Assembly (NCBI RefSeq): GCF_014699035.1
Contig: NZ_JACXAA010000005.1
Coordinates: forward strand, 124,001-188,000
Direction of reading: 5' to 3'
Length of the DNA: 64,000 nt
Source: Spirosoma validum
Lineage (GTDB): Bacteria; Bacteroidota; Bacteroidia; Cytophagales; Spirosomataceae
This document shows positions 25,795 to 34,629 of this stretch, one piece after another; position 1 is the first letter of the stretch; each line of letters opens with the position of its first letter. A program made the position numbers and the translations under genes. The notes beneath the pieces are model-generated. The model did no database searches. It was not told where the DNA came from and saw only the letters and a list, made by a program, of their open reading frames with translations.

Positions 25795-27333
25795 CTTAGA
25801 AAGAAAGGCTTCCCACTCTTGAATCAGGCCCTTCTTCAGTACTCTTGGGAATTTGTGCTGACCGCCCATTTTTCCCCTTGACTCCATCCAGTTGTAGAAC
25901 GTTTTAGTAGGGAGTACGGTAACCGTAATGTCTTTCAGCGCGTGGCGCCGTTCGACGGCGTAATCATCATTGAGTTCTTTAAGCCTGGCATCGATCCGAT
26001 CGCGGAGGTCGTCGGCATCTACCTTGTCATCCGTACCAACGTACCAGTGGTGCGCAAATAGCGTACCGTGCGTAACCCCTGCAACGGTGAACTCACGTAT
26101 CGAAATGCCCAGCTCTTCAGAGACCATCTCGATGGCCTTGTTCATGTTATCGACGGAAAGGTGTTCGCCACATAGGCTCAGAAAATGCTTGGTACGACCT
26201 GTAATTACGATTTCAGCCCGTTTTATGTCGACAAATCGGACTGTATCGCCAATGAGATAGCGCCAGGCACCCGAGCAGGTTGATAGCAGCAGCGCATATT
26301 CTTTGCCTTCTTCTACTTCGTCAATCATGAGCGTTTGCGGCTTCTCGACCAGCTCACCATCGGGCGAAAAATTCTGTTCGTTAAACGGGATAAATTCGAA
26401 AAACAGGCCGTTGTTCAGCACTAACTGCATGCCTTCCGCATTCGGATGAGTCTGGTAAGCGATAAACCCTTCGGAGGCCAGATAGGTCTCAATATACGTA
26501 ATGGGGTGGGCGAGGAGCTTCTCAAAACCCGCCCGATACGGCTCGAAGGACACGCCCCCATGCCCGAAGACCATCAGATTGGGCCAGACATCATGAATGG
26601 TTTTGACCTGATAGCGGGCAATGATTTTTTCCATCAGCAACTGAATCCAGGCTGGCACGCCCACGATGTAGCCAATATCCCAGTTGCCCGCCTGTTCCGT
26701 AATTTCGTCCAGTTTCACCGCCCAGTCGCGCTCCTGAGCAATATCTCGACCGGGCTTATAAAACCGCTGAAACCAGAATGGAATCTGGCTGGCAGTAATG
26801 CCGCTCAAATCGCCTTCGTAATGTCCCTGACGAGCATTCAGATTGGTACTACCCCCCAGCATCAGAAACCCTTTTTCATACAGCGTACCTGGTAAATTCT
26901 GGTATTTTCCGAGGGTCAGAATCTGCCGGATACTAGTGCGCCGAATGGCTTTCGACATTGATTTCGTCACGGGAATGTATTTCGTGGCCGCTTCCGACGT
27001 ACCGGAACTCAGCGCGAAATACTTCACCCGGCCGGGCCAGGTTATGTTCTTTTCGCCCGCCAGGGTTTGTTTCCACCAGCCATCGAACATCTTGTTGTAG
27101 TCGTGGATGGGGACGTACTGTTTGAACTTTTCGTAGAATTCGCGGTCGTTACCAAACTCAACCGCCCGAAGTAATTCGTTGAAATGATACGTAGTGCCAA
27201 ACCTGGTAAACTGCGCTTTTTGGATCAGCTTACGGAAAGCTTTACGTTGCTGCCGAAGGGCGTTAAACTTCCGTAACCGAACGGCGTTCGTCAGGCGAAT
27301 CCCACTTTTGAGCAAACTTCCTAAAAGAGCCAT
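25792..27333 (-). CDS. GH3 auxin-responsive-promoter family protein (acyl-acid amido synthetase-like)
   Basis: 513 residues, full length for bacterial GH3-like proteins. ANL-type adenylation motifs are visible: LSSGTSEAATKYIPVT (phosphate-binding loop), IETYLASEGFIAYQ and YLIGDTVRFVD (Asp contacting ribose), then HLSVDNMNKAIE near the hinge. Plant GH3 enzymes adenylate an acid and transfer it to an amino acid; the role in Bacteroidota is not established. It lies 79 bp downstream of surE on the same strand, with a large hairpin between them. Confidence 0.92.
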   Translation of the reverse strand: MALLGSLLKSGIRLTNAVRLRKFNALRQQRKAFRKLIQKAQFTRFGTTYHFNELLRAVEFGNDREFYEKFKQYVPIHDYNKMFDGWWKQTLAGEKNITWPGRVKYFALSSGTSEAATKYIPVTKSMSKAIRRTSIRQILTLGKYQNLPGTLYEKGFLMLGGSTNLNARQGHYEGDLSGITASQIPFWFQRFYKPGRDIAQERDWAVKLDEITEQAGNWDIGYIVGVPAWIQLLMEKIIARYQVKTIHDVWPNLMVFGHGGVSFEPYRAGFEKLLAHPITYIETYLASEGFIAYQTHPNAEGMQLVLNNGLFFEFIPFNEQNFSPDGELVEKPQTLMIDEVEEGKEYALLLSTCSGAWRYLIGDTVRFVDIKRAEIVITGRTKHFLSLCGEHLSVDNMNKAIEMVSEELGISIREFTVAGVTHGTLFAHHWYVGTDDKVDADDLRDRIDARLKELNDDYAVERRHALKDITVTVLPTKTFYNWMESRGKMGGQHKFPRVLKKGLIQEWEAFLSK

Positions 27334-27350
27334 AGTTTCTTAATGAAGAG

Positions 27351-27405
27351 TGAAGCGTGTGGAGTGAAAAATAAATAGTGTACATTTTTCACTCCACACG
27401 CTTCA
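27351..27405. repeat. 22-bp perfect inverted repeat between surE and GH3-like gene
   Basis: The left arm 27351-27372 (TGAAGCGTGTGGAGTG then AAAAAT) is exactly complementary to 27384-27405, with an 11-base loop. It lies between two minus-strand genes and nearly fills their spacer. The long stem could terminate surE transcription or protect the mRNA end. It belongs to the TGAAG/GAGTG-rich spacer hairpins. Confidence 0.65.
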
Positions 27406-27412
27406 TTTATAA

Positions 27413-28189
27413 TTACAACCGCCAATTCTTCAATTCGTCAATCATGCTGTAAGCGGTCAGGTCGAATTGACAGGGCACAACGGAGGTGTAATTGTTGGTC
27501 AGCGCATATTCGTCGGTATCTTCGGCGTGGGTGTCAAAGTTGACAAAATCGCCCGCCAGCCAGAAATACCGGCGACCGTGCGGATCGCGTCGTTCGTCGA
27601 ACACCTCCTGCCATTTCGCATTGGCCTGACGGCAGATACGGATGCCTTTCAACGGCTCGGCGGCACGGGCGGGAAAGTTGACGTTCAGAGCTGTTCCGCG
27701 CTTCACACCTTTTTCCAGTACGTTGCGGGTGATGGCCAGAATGTGTTCGTGAGTATGCGAAAAATCGGCTTGTCGGGTAAAGTCGCCGAGGGAGAAACCA
27801 ATCGCCGGAATCCCTTCAATAGCCGCTTCGATAGCCGCCGACATGGTGCCCGAATACAAAATGCTGATGGACGAGTTACTGCCGTGATTGATCCCACTTA
27901 CGACCAAATCCGGAGCACGATCTTTCAACACGTGATGCTTGGCTAATTTGACACAGTCGGCTGGGGTGCCGGAGCATTCATAAGCCGGAATGTCGCCGTA
28001 AATATCAGATGGGTACAGTCGAATCGGGTTGGCAATCGTAATCGCGTGACCCATACCCGATTGCGGGCTATTTGGCGCTACGACCACAACTGATCCGAGT
28101 TGGTTCATTAACTCAACGAGCGTCCGAATGCCGGGGGCCGTGATGCCATCATCATTCGTTACTAAAATCAGAGGTTTCTGCTCAGACAT
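27413..28189 (-). CDS. surE: 5'/3'-nucleotidase SurE
   Basis: 258 residues. SurE dephosphorylates nucleoside monophosphates in survival and stress conditions. The N-terminal metal-binding motif LVTNDDGI, NSPQSGMGHAIT, YECSGTPADCVKLA and VSGINHGSNS are all intact. Length is normal for the family. It precedes the GH3-like gene; usual proteobacterial partners (pcm, nlpD) are absent, as expected outside Proteobacteria. Confidence 0.96.
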   Translation of the reverse strand: MSEQKPLILVTNDDGITAPGIRTLVELMNQLGSVVVVAPNSPQSGMGHAITIANPIRLYPSDIYGDIPAYECSGTPADCVKLAKHHVLKDRAPDLVVSGINHGSNSSISILYSGTMSAAIEAAIEGIPAIGFSLGDFTRQADFSHTHEHILAITRNVLEKGVKRGTALNVNFPARAAEPLKGIRICRQANAKWQEVFDERRDPHGRRYFWLAGDFVNFDTHAEDTDEYALTNNYTSVVPCQFDLTAYSMIDELKNWRL

Positions 28190-28425
28190 AAAAAGTCGTC
28201 AGTTGACAGTCGATCGTCAGGAAGGTATCGTACCGAAAATTACAATCGTTTCCTGGCTAATGACAGTCGTCTTTTTTCTGCAATACTACACAAATACGGT
28301 GGCTGTAGGCTGATTTGCCAGTCAGACATACGTAAAATTCACAAAACCCTAATCCTGACAAAAGCTTATGAATACGTACTGATCAATGGATTAATGCAGA
28401 AAGGTAGGGTATTTACGTCCTATAG

Positions 28426-29925
28426 TTAACAGACTTGAATTACGGCAACACCCAGCAACTGCCCGAGCTTTTTTAGCCTACGTCCAATATGGCCAACCCC
28501 AACGGCGCAATGGTGGGCGGGGCCGTGACTGTTCCAGTCGTTTACAAACTGGCGGGCGCCAATCGGGAAACGATACCGACTGTTGGTATTGCCGATTTCC
28601 AGAATTGGCCCTGCTATGGATTCCCCCTCTGCCATCAGCAACTGAATCGCACCGTCGACCGTTTCGACTACTGACAGCAACGTAACGGGTCCGTGTTTCA
28701 CCGACATCTCTACCGACAATCCGCTACCCACTTTACCATGGTACACGTAGAGCGGACGTACTTTGGTTTTGCCCTCAGCGATAGCAATATGGCCGGGGCC
28801 GTCGTGCCCCATCAGTACGACGTCGTCCGTAAAATCCATGGCGTAATATTCCGTGAAGGAGCCGCCTACGCCGAACGAATCCATGATTTTCATGGCCTGT
28901 ACGTTCTTCACTTCGTATTCACCAGCGACTGGTACACCCCTGGCGGTCAATAAAGAATTGCCCAGAATCACCGAACTCATTGTGTCTTCGTTGGGGGTTG
29001 GACCGGCGTTTGGGTTGCCTGTGCCTTTGTAGTAATAGGCCAGCGATCCCAGGTTCAGCTCCGACACCAGCCGATCCAGCGCAACCGACGTGCGAGCGGC
29101 CCGTTCAAGTTCCGCTACGGTGCAGTCGGCCTGAATGTCGAAGGTTTCGGCAAACAGGGCTACCCGCTGTTGAATTTCCTCAGCCGTTACGTCCTGCCGA
29201 ATAGCCGAAAGCTGATCCACTTCAACCATCTCAATGTGTCCACCGAACGTAGCGCTATGGAGCGTCAGGTTGGAATAGATGTCGAGCATACCCCCGTAGT
29301 AATTGCCCATAACGCCCAGTCGGTTGTGAGCCATGATATTAGCTACGCGTGCTGCTTCGATCCACTCGTCAATGTCGGTCCAGGCTACCGGGTCGTTGGT
29401 CAGCATACCTGTCACCTGATAAAAAGGAATATTGGATCGCTTGAAAACGGACGCAATTTCGGGTACCGGACACGCTGAACAGTAAGCAAGCCACTCACCG
29501 GTCATGCGCGTTCGGTCGCCGAGGTTGTTAAACCAGGTGTAGTTGAGGGCTGGTTCGGGTGCCAGATTCAGTACAATAACCGGCACTTTCGCCCGGCGAA
29601 CCACAGGCAGGACCGTTGAGGAAAGGGCGTAAGTCGTTACGTATAAAAAGATAATGTCAACGTCGGCCTGGCGAAATTGGTGTCCGGCCAGCGTGGCTTT
29701 CTCGGGCGTGTCGATCAGGCCAAGGTTTGTAATCTCGATACCAGGCCGTTGCATAGTAGCTGATAGCTCGCCGAGATAGCCTTCCAGTCGGGCCTGTAAT
29801 CCGTCGAACTGAGTCCAGTAGGCTTCGAGTCCAATCCCAAATAAGCCGAGCTTCAGCGGGAAGGAATTTGACGAACGGTTCGCATTGAATGAATCAGTCG
29901 ATAACATATCGAAATTGGCTTGCAT
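28426..29925 (-). CDS. L-fucose/L-arabinose isomerase family protein
   Basis: 499 residues with the sugar-isomerase fold of arabinose/fucose isomerases: an N-terminal Rossmann-like part (LGLFGIGLEAYW, DIIFLYVTTYALSSTVLPVV), a central domain (RLGVMGNYYGGMLDIY) and a C-terminal barrel (GGSFTEYYAMDF, MGHDGPGHIAIA). Candidate metal ligands Glu, Asp and His occur in the last two. It would interconvert an aldose and ketose, probably a deoxy- or pentose sugar. Substrate is not deducible; no sugar kinase or transporter is adjacent. Monocistronic, divergent from the LysR gene. Confidence 0.85.
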   Translation of the reverse strand: MQANFDMLSTDSFNANRSSNSFPLKLGLFGIGLEAYWTQFDGLQARLEGYLGELSATMQRPGIEITNLGLIDTPEKATLAGHQFRQADVDIIFLYVTTYALSSTVLPVVRRAKVPVIVLNLAPEPALNYTWFNNLGDRTRMTGEWLAYCSACPVPEIASVFKRSNIPFYQVTGMLTNDPVAWTDIDEWIEAARVANIMAHNRLGVMGNYYGGMLDIYSNLTLHSATFGGHIEMVEVDQLSAIRQDVTAEEIQQRVALFAETFDIQADCTVAELERAARTSVALDRLVSELNLGSLAYYYKGTGNPNAGPTPNEDTMSSVILGNSLLTARGVPVAGEYEVKNVQAMKIMDSFGVGGSFTEYYAMDFTDDVVLMGHDGPGHIAIAEGKTKVRPLYVYHGKVGSGLSVEMSVKHGPVTLLSVVETVDGAIQLLMAEGESIAGPILEIGNTNSRYRFPIGARQFVNDWNSHGPAHHCAVGVGHIGRRLKKLGQLLGVAVIQVC

Positions 29926-30151
29926 ACTAGGAAAGAAGAGTACTAAACAGTAAAAGAAAGCTTGGGCTAGTAAGTACTTTTCTAAGCGGATTTAACCACA
30001 AAGCACAAAGACACGAAGAAGTATTGGTTCAGTTGTTAGGTGATTGTGTCGGCATGTTCTCTGTACTTCTGTCGTCAACTAATACAATGGGCCTTCGTCT
30101 ACCGATAAAAATGCGTAACTCGTGCAGCTAAGTCGTTATACGTTATTCGTT

Positions 30152-31057
30152 ATGCTTTCGTTTCGGCATCAGATCTTTATGGAAGTGGCTCGTTTGCTAA
30201 GCTTTACCAAAGCCAGCCACACGTTGTTTCTGAGTCAGTCAGCGATTAGTAAGCACATTAAATCCCTGGAATATTTTTACAAAACTGGTCTTTTTGAACG
30301 ACATGGTACCAGCATAAGCTTAACGCATACCGGGCAAACGCTATACAACAAACTGCTGGAAGCGAACCAATTACAGGACGAACTTCATCAGGAACTTCAG
30401 CAGATTAACGAGAATTTTCTACCGCCAACCCGATTGGCTATGGGCGCTAGTACTACCATTAGTTTATACGTTCTGCCGCCGGTTTTATCGGCTTATCTGC
30501 AACGTTACCCGACGATTCAGATCAATGTACTGAACCGCAATTCGAATAATATTCAGAATGCCTTACTCGCTCATGAGATCGATCTGGGTATTGTTGAGGA
30601 GTTACCCCGACTCAATACGCTGACTTACACGCCGTTTATAACCGATGATGTGCTGGCGGTTTGTTCGGCAAAAAGCTCTTTAGGCGATCGGTCACTTAGC
30701 CTTACGGATTTGCCTGCTATTCCGCTGGCTCTACGGGAAAATGGCTCAGGAACGCTGGCGGTGGTTGAGGAGGGCCTGCGTCAGAAAGGAATCAGTATGG
30801 CATCGTTACGTGTCCTGATACGTCTGGGCGGTACCGAAGCGCTGAAAAATTTTGTTCTGGCTGATACGTGTTTAGCGTTTCTGCCGAAGCGGGCGATTCT
30901 GAAAGAATTAGCTACCGGCGAGTTGGTCGAAGTGCCGATTCATGATTTGGTTCTTCAGCGCACCTTCTATTTTATCCAGCGAAAAGGAACCGAAAACAAC
31001 CGGTTGGTAAGCACGTTTATTCGGTTTACGCAACAGCAATATTCCCAAATGGAATAA
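30152..31057 (+). CDS. LysR-type transcriptional regulator
   Basis: 301 residues. The N-terminal winged helix is typical: FMEVARLLSFTKASHTLFLSQSAISKHIKSLE is the helix-turn-helix region. An effector-binding domain follows from about residue 90 (LAMGASTTISLYVLPPVL). ATG 30152 is preferred over GTG 30122 because it begins LSFRHQIF, the usual start of the domain. It is 63 bp upstream of a threonine synthase gene on the same strand and may regulate it or the divergent isomerase. Confidence 0.92.
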   Translation: MLSFRHQIFMEVARLLSFTKASHTLFLSQSAISKHIKSLEYFYKTGLFERHGTSISLTHTGQTLYNKLLEANQLQDELHQELQQINENFLPPTRLAMGASTTISLYVLPPVLSAYLQRYPTIQINVLNRNSNNIQNALLAHEIDLGIVEELPRLNTLTYTPFITDDVLAVCSAKSSLGDRSLSLTDLPAIPLALRENGSGTLAVVEEGLRQKGISMASLRVLIRLGGTEALKNFVLADTCLAFLPKRAILKELATGELVEVPIHDLVLQRTFYFIQRKGTENNRLVSTFIRFTQQQYSQME

Positions 31058-31120
31058 CTCATCTCAAAACGGTATTTGCTTCGTGGACGGTTAACCGGGA
31101 CTTTTCGGAAAAATACAACC

Positions 31121-32323
31121 ATGAGCTTAACCATCACTTCATCACGTTTAACCGATCTGCACTGTTCACGGTGTGGCTCGATATATAATCCGCTTATTCG
31201 GCAGACGTTGTCAGATTGCTGTCAGGCTCCGTTACTTTGCCAGTACGTTCTTGAGCCGGGGAGTGTTCGGAAAGAAGACCTGCTGACACGCGCTAAGTCG
31301 CTATGGCGATACGAAGCGCTTTTGCCCGTTATTCAGCCTGAAAATCAGATCAGCTTAGGCGAAGGCTATACACCGATTCTTTCCCTCAAACGATTAGCCG
31401 ACCACAATGATTTGCGCCATCTTAGCGTAAAAGATGAAGGGCTCAATCCGACTGGATCGTTTAAAGCGAGAGGACTATGCATGGCCATTTCGAAGGCTAA
31501 AGAAAACGGCGAGCAGGCTTGTATTATTCCAACGGCCGGGAATGCGGGCGTAGCGATGGCTGCGTACTGCGCCAGGGCCGGGCTGGAAGCTGTAGTCGTT
31601 ATGCCGCGTCACACACCGGATGCGTTTAAGGAAGAATGCATTGGCTACAACGCTCAACTAATTGAGGTCGATGGCTTAATTAACGACTGTGCCGCTAAAG
31701 TGCAGGCGTTGAATCAGAACGGAACGTATTTCGACGTATCGACGCTGAAGGAACCGTATCGGCTGGAAGGCAAGAAAACGATGGGGTTTGAAATTGCCGA
31801 ACAGTTGAACTGGCAATTGCCCGATGTGATTATGTACCCAACCGGCGGAGGAACCGGGTTGATTGGGATCTGGAAGGCTTTTCACGAAATGAAAGCGCTG
31901 GGTTGGTTGTCAAAACAGCAACCGCTCCCTCGCATGGTGGCTGTACAGGCAGAGAATTGCGCACCCATTGTCGATACGTATCTGGGTAAACAAGCCAACA
32001 GTAAATACTACGTTGGTAAACCGACACTCGCGAATGGGTTAGCCGTACCTCGACCCATTGGCGAGCCGCTGATGCTGAATGTACTACGTGAATCGAACGG
32101 TACTGCCATTGCCGTTTCAGAGAATGAAATGCTGGAAGGCTTAAGCGAATTAGCTAGGTACGAAGGTATTTTTGCGGCCCCTGAAGGCGGGGCTATCTGG
32201 GTTGCTACCAAAAAACTGCTACGTCAGGGCTGGATTCAGCCACACGAACACGTACTTCTGCTGAATACAGGCTCGGGCCAGAAATATCTGGATAATATAA
32301 AAGGCAAGTGGCACCGGAAGTAG
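31121..32323 (+). CDS. thrC: Threonine synthase
   Basis: 400 residues. Converts O-phosphohomoserine to threonine with PLP. The N-terminal zinc-ribbon-like segment (CSRCGS...CCQAPLLC) typical of one thrC class precedes LGEGYTPIL and the PLP lysine motif LNPTGSFKARG. PTAGNAGVAMAAY and PTGGGTGLIGIW bind the cofactor phosphate. ATG 31121 gives the family N-terminus. It stands apart from other threonine-pathway genes, beside a LysR regulator, so it could be a second copy or a related beta-replacing enzyme. Confidence 0.87.
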   Translation: MSLTITSSRLTDLHCSRCGSIYNPLIRQTLSDCCQAPLLCQYVLEPGSVRKEDLLTRAKSLWRYEALLPVIQPENQISLGEGYTPILSLKRLADHNDLRHLSVKDEGLNPTGSFKARGLCMAISKAKENGEQACIIPTAGNAGVAMAAYCARAGLEAVVVMPRHTPDAFKEECIGYNAQLIEVDGLINDCAAKVQALNQNGTYFDVSTLKEPYRLEGKKTMGFEIAEQLNWQLPDVIMYPTGGGTGLIGIWKAFHEMKALGWLSKQQPLPRMVAVQAENCAPIVDTYLGKQANSKYYVGKPTLANGLAVPRPIGEPLMLNVLRESNGTAIAVSENEMLEGLSELARYEGIFAAPEGGAIWVATKKLLRQGWIQPHEHVLLLNTGSGQKYLDNIKGKWHRK

Positions 32324-32341
32324 TTACCGGAGAGCTAGCCT

Positions 32342-33322
32342 TCAAACGTTATCAATGGTCAGATCCAGCCGTTGCCCTTTACGACTTTTAAAGCCCTGAT
32401 CAGGCGAGTAGCTCAGTGTTTGCTTCCCGTAATAGCCTGTACCGTTGTACTCGCGAAGATTTGGGTCGTTCTTGCAGTCGTCCGTGCAGGTGCCCTGATG
32501 CTCGAAGCCGCATGCTTCACACATGGTAACATGGTTGTTGCAGACTGGGCTGGCGCAGTTCACCATTCGGCTGGTTGGCGTACCGCAACGGTAACAGGTC
32601 GAGATAACAGCTGGGTTGACGTGGTTGACAGGTACCGTAACGCGATTGTCGAATACGTAGCATTCCCCATCAAAATCTTCGCCACCCGCTTCCATACCGT
32701 ATTTAATAATGCCGCCGTGAAGCTGATAAACATTATCAAAACCCTGCGCGAGTAAATACGCGGATGCTTTTTCACACTTGATACCGCCCGTACAATACGT
32801 AATGATTTTCTTCCCGGAATTTTTCAGGTGTTCAATTTCGGCCACATGATCCGGCAATTCACGCAGGTTTTCCATATCAAACGTAATGGCGCCTTTGAAC
32901 CGGCCAACTTCGTGTTCGTAATTGGAACGCATATCGACCAACACAACATCCGGATCGTTTTTTAGCTGCCGAAACTCGTCTGGTTCAAGGTGAATACCGG
33001 TTTGCTGGAGCGGATCGACGGGTAAATCAGAATGAACAATTTCAGGTTTTACACGGACATGCAATTTCTGGAATGTATGCCCCTCGGCTTCATCTACCTT
33101 GAACTCAATATCCGTAAACCGTGGGTCGGCATGGAGGGCGGCCATGTACGCTTCGCAGTCTGCCGTTAGGCCCGAAACAGTTCCGTTCAAGCCTTCTGGA
33201 GCCACAATGATACGTCCCAGCAGATTCAGGCGTAGGCAGAGCAGATGGTGCTCCTGACGATACTGCTCCGGACTTTCAATAGGAGAATAAATGTAGTATA
33301 AAAGAACGCGGTACGGTTTCAT
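32342..33322 (-). CDS. trhO: tRNA uridine(34) hydroxylase, rhodanese-like
   Basis: 326 residues. An N-terminal acylphosphatase-like region (IVAPEGLNGTVSG) is followed by a rhodanese domain with the active-site loop TYCTGGIKCEK. TrhO hydroxylates U34 of certain tRNAs using a prephenate-dependent or oxygen-dependent route. The C-terminal segment has a cysteine-rich zinc-type region (CYRCGTPTSRMVNCASPVC..HVTMCEACG), usual in the longer family members. Converges on threonine synthase with an 18-bp gap. Confidence 0.94.
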   Translation of the reverse strand: MKPYRVLLYYIYSPIESPEQYRQEHHLLCLRLNLLGRIIVAPEGLNGTVSGLTADCEAYMAALHADPRFTDIEFKVDEAEGHTFQKLHVRVKPEIVHSDLPVDPLQQTGIHLEPDEFRQLKNDPDVVLVDMRSNYEHEVGRFKGAITFDMENLRELPDHVAEIEHLKNSGKKIITYCTGGIKCEKASAYLLAQGFDNVYQLHGGIIKYGMEAGGEDFDGECYVFDNRVTVPVNHVNPAVISTCYRCGTPTSRMVNCASPVCNNHVTMCEACGFEHQGTCTDDCKNDPNLREYNGTGYYGKQTLSYSPDQGFKSRKGQRLDLTIDNV

Positions 33323-33350
33323 ACGACAAAATTAAACCAAAACAGTCATT

Positions 33351-33418
33351 AGTCGATAGTCGTTAGTCAATAGTCGTTCATTGCGAACCTGTTCACTATT
33401 GATTTACGATTATCGACT
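33351..33418. repeat. Imperfect inverted repeat of TAGTCG units in a divergent spacer
   Basis: The left arm 33351-33374 (AGTCGATAGTCGTTAGTCAA...) pairs with 33395-33418 with three mismatches. The left arm is itself built of AGTC/TAGT units. It lies between two divergently transcribed genes and ends 5 bp before the kinase ATG, so it cannot be an ordinary terminator. It would fold in the 5' leader of the kinase mRNA. Confidence 0.6.
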
Positions 33419-33423
33419 GAAAA

Positions 33424-34071
33424 ATGCACATTGCTATTACTGGGAATATTGGGGCCGGTAAGACAACACTGGCCGAAATGCTGGCCGCTCATTACGGCTG
33501 GGAAGTTCTATACGAAGCGGTAGATGGAAATCCGTATCTGGCTGATTTTTACGAGAATATGCCCCGCTGGTCGTTCAATCTGCAAATCTATTTCCTGAAC
33601 AGCCGTTTCGTGCAGATGAAAAAAATCATGGACAGTCAACTGACCGATCCTGGAAAGTCTGCTCATTCTCATACGATGGTGCAGGATCGAACGATTTACG
33701 AAGATGCCGCCATTTTTGCCCGAAACCTCTACAAGCGCGGGGACATGGCAGAACGGGATTATTTCACCTATCGGCAGGTATTTGAAAACATGATGACCCT
33801 CGTTCGTCCACCCGATCTGATGATTTACCTTCGTGCCGATCTGTCAAAACTACGCAGACAGATACAGAAGCGGGGTCGATCGTTCGAGCAGGCCATTAGC
33901 GATGATTATCTGAGCAGCCTGAATCAGCTATATGAAGAATTTGTGGGATCGTACAAACTAGGACCATTACTGATTCTGAACGTTAACGAATTGGACTATG
34001 CAACACGCCCCGAGAATTTTGAGGACGTAGTGCTCCAGATTGATTCACTGCTGACTACCAAGAAGCCATAA
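33424..34071 (+). CDS. Deoxynucleoside kinase
   Basis: 215 residues. P-loop GNIGAGKTT (7-15), the substrate/Mg segment QDRTIYEDA, PRWSFNLQIYFLNSRF and the lid RGRSFEQ identify the deoxyadenosine/deoxyguanosine kinase family. It phosphorylates salvaged deoxynucleosides in the cytoplasm. The start ATG lies immediately after a hairpin-forming repeat. Followed by a long AT-rich spacer. Confidence 0.92.
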   Translation: MHIAITGNIGAGKTTLAEMLAAHYGWEVLYEAVDGNPYLADFYENMPRWSFNLQIYFLNSRFVQMKKIMDSQLTDPGKSAHSHTMVQDRTIYEDAAIFARNLYKRGDMAERDYFTYRQVFENMMTLVRPPDLMIYLRADLSKLRRQIQKRGRSFEQAISDDYLSSLNQLYEEFVGSYKLGPLLILNVNELDYATRPENFEDVVLQIDSLLTTKKP

Positions 34072-34156
34072 ATTCTCATGGCCGCTGCTAGTATGGATAA
34101 ACGTAACTGCTCCTGCTAAGCTTTTTAAAAAGAAAATTTAGCTAAAATTATATCTG

Positions 34157-34215
34157 CGTACAACAGGGGATAACGTATACTGACTCAGTTAGTATACGTT
34201 ATCCCCTGTTGTACG
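34157..34215. repeat. 25-bp perfect inverted repeat
   Basis: 34157-34181 (CGTACAACAGGGGATAACGT...) is an exact complement of 34191-34215; the 9-base loop can add two or three more pairs. It lies 86 bp after the deoxynucleoside kinase stop. No T-run follows, so it may be a terminator of unusual type or a mobile palindromic unit. Confidence 0.65.
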
Positions 34216-34629
34216 TATTGGAGAATGTTGGTAGGCTTTTCGCTTAGAACGGGTAGCGAGTTGTCGTGGCCGGCTATGGCAACCAACTAGGTATCGTATT
34301 TGTTTATATTTATTTTGAAAATTTTCTGAATCAGTAAATAAAAAGTTTATATGATACAATTGTATGTATTTATAATATACTCATTATCAGTAGAAAAGAG
34401 ATAGTTTAATGTCATATTTTTTAAGTAATAACTGTAGAGTTATCCCGAAAATAAATGATAGCTCTTGTCAATATTTAATTTGATACTAATTTATGATAGT
34501 TGTTAATGTTATTTATAAAAAATTATATTTGTGAATAAAGTTAGTTAAAGTATGAACAGATTAAGATTGTTTCATCCTTATTCAAGGTCATCTTTTCGCT
34601 AACCAATAACTATTATCCAACTATATTTT
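34216..34629. other. AT-rich spacer without genes
   Basis: About 410 bp with no credible ORF. From about 34290 the composition falls to very low G+C, with runs such as TTTATATTTATTTTG, in contrast to the flanking genes. It is upstream of the SGNH/DUF11 protein and probably contains its promoter; I cannot fix an element with confidence. Confidence 0.5.

Noticed and set aside
29992-30018. ACCACAAAGCACAAAGACACGAAG stretch upstream of the LysR gene
   Set aside because: Resembles a widely scattered intergenic sequence, but a single copy here without structure is not enough to name a feature.
34216-34629. Origin-like AT-rich region
   Set aside because: No DnaA-box cluster or dnaA/parA neighbours; the AT-rich block is better explained as an upstream region or insertion.
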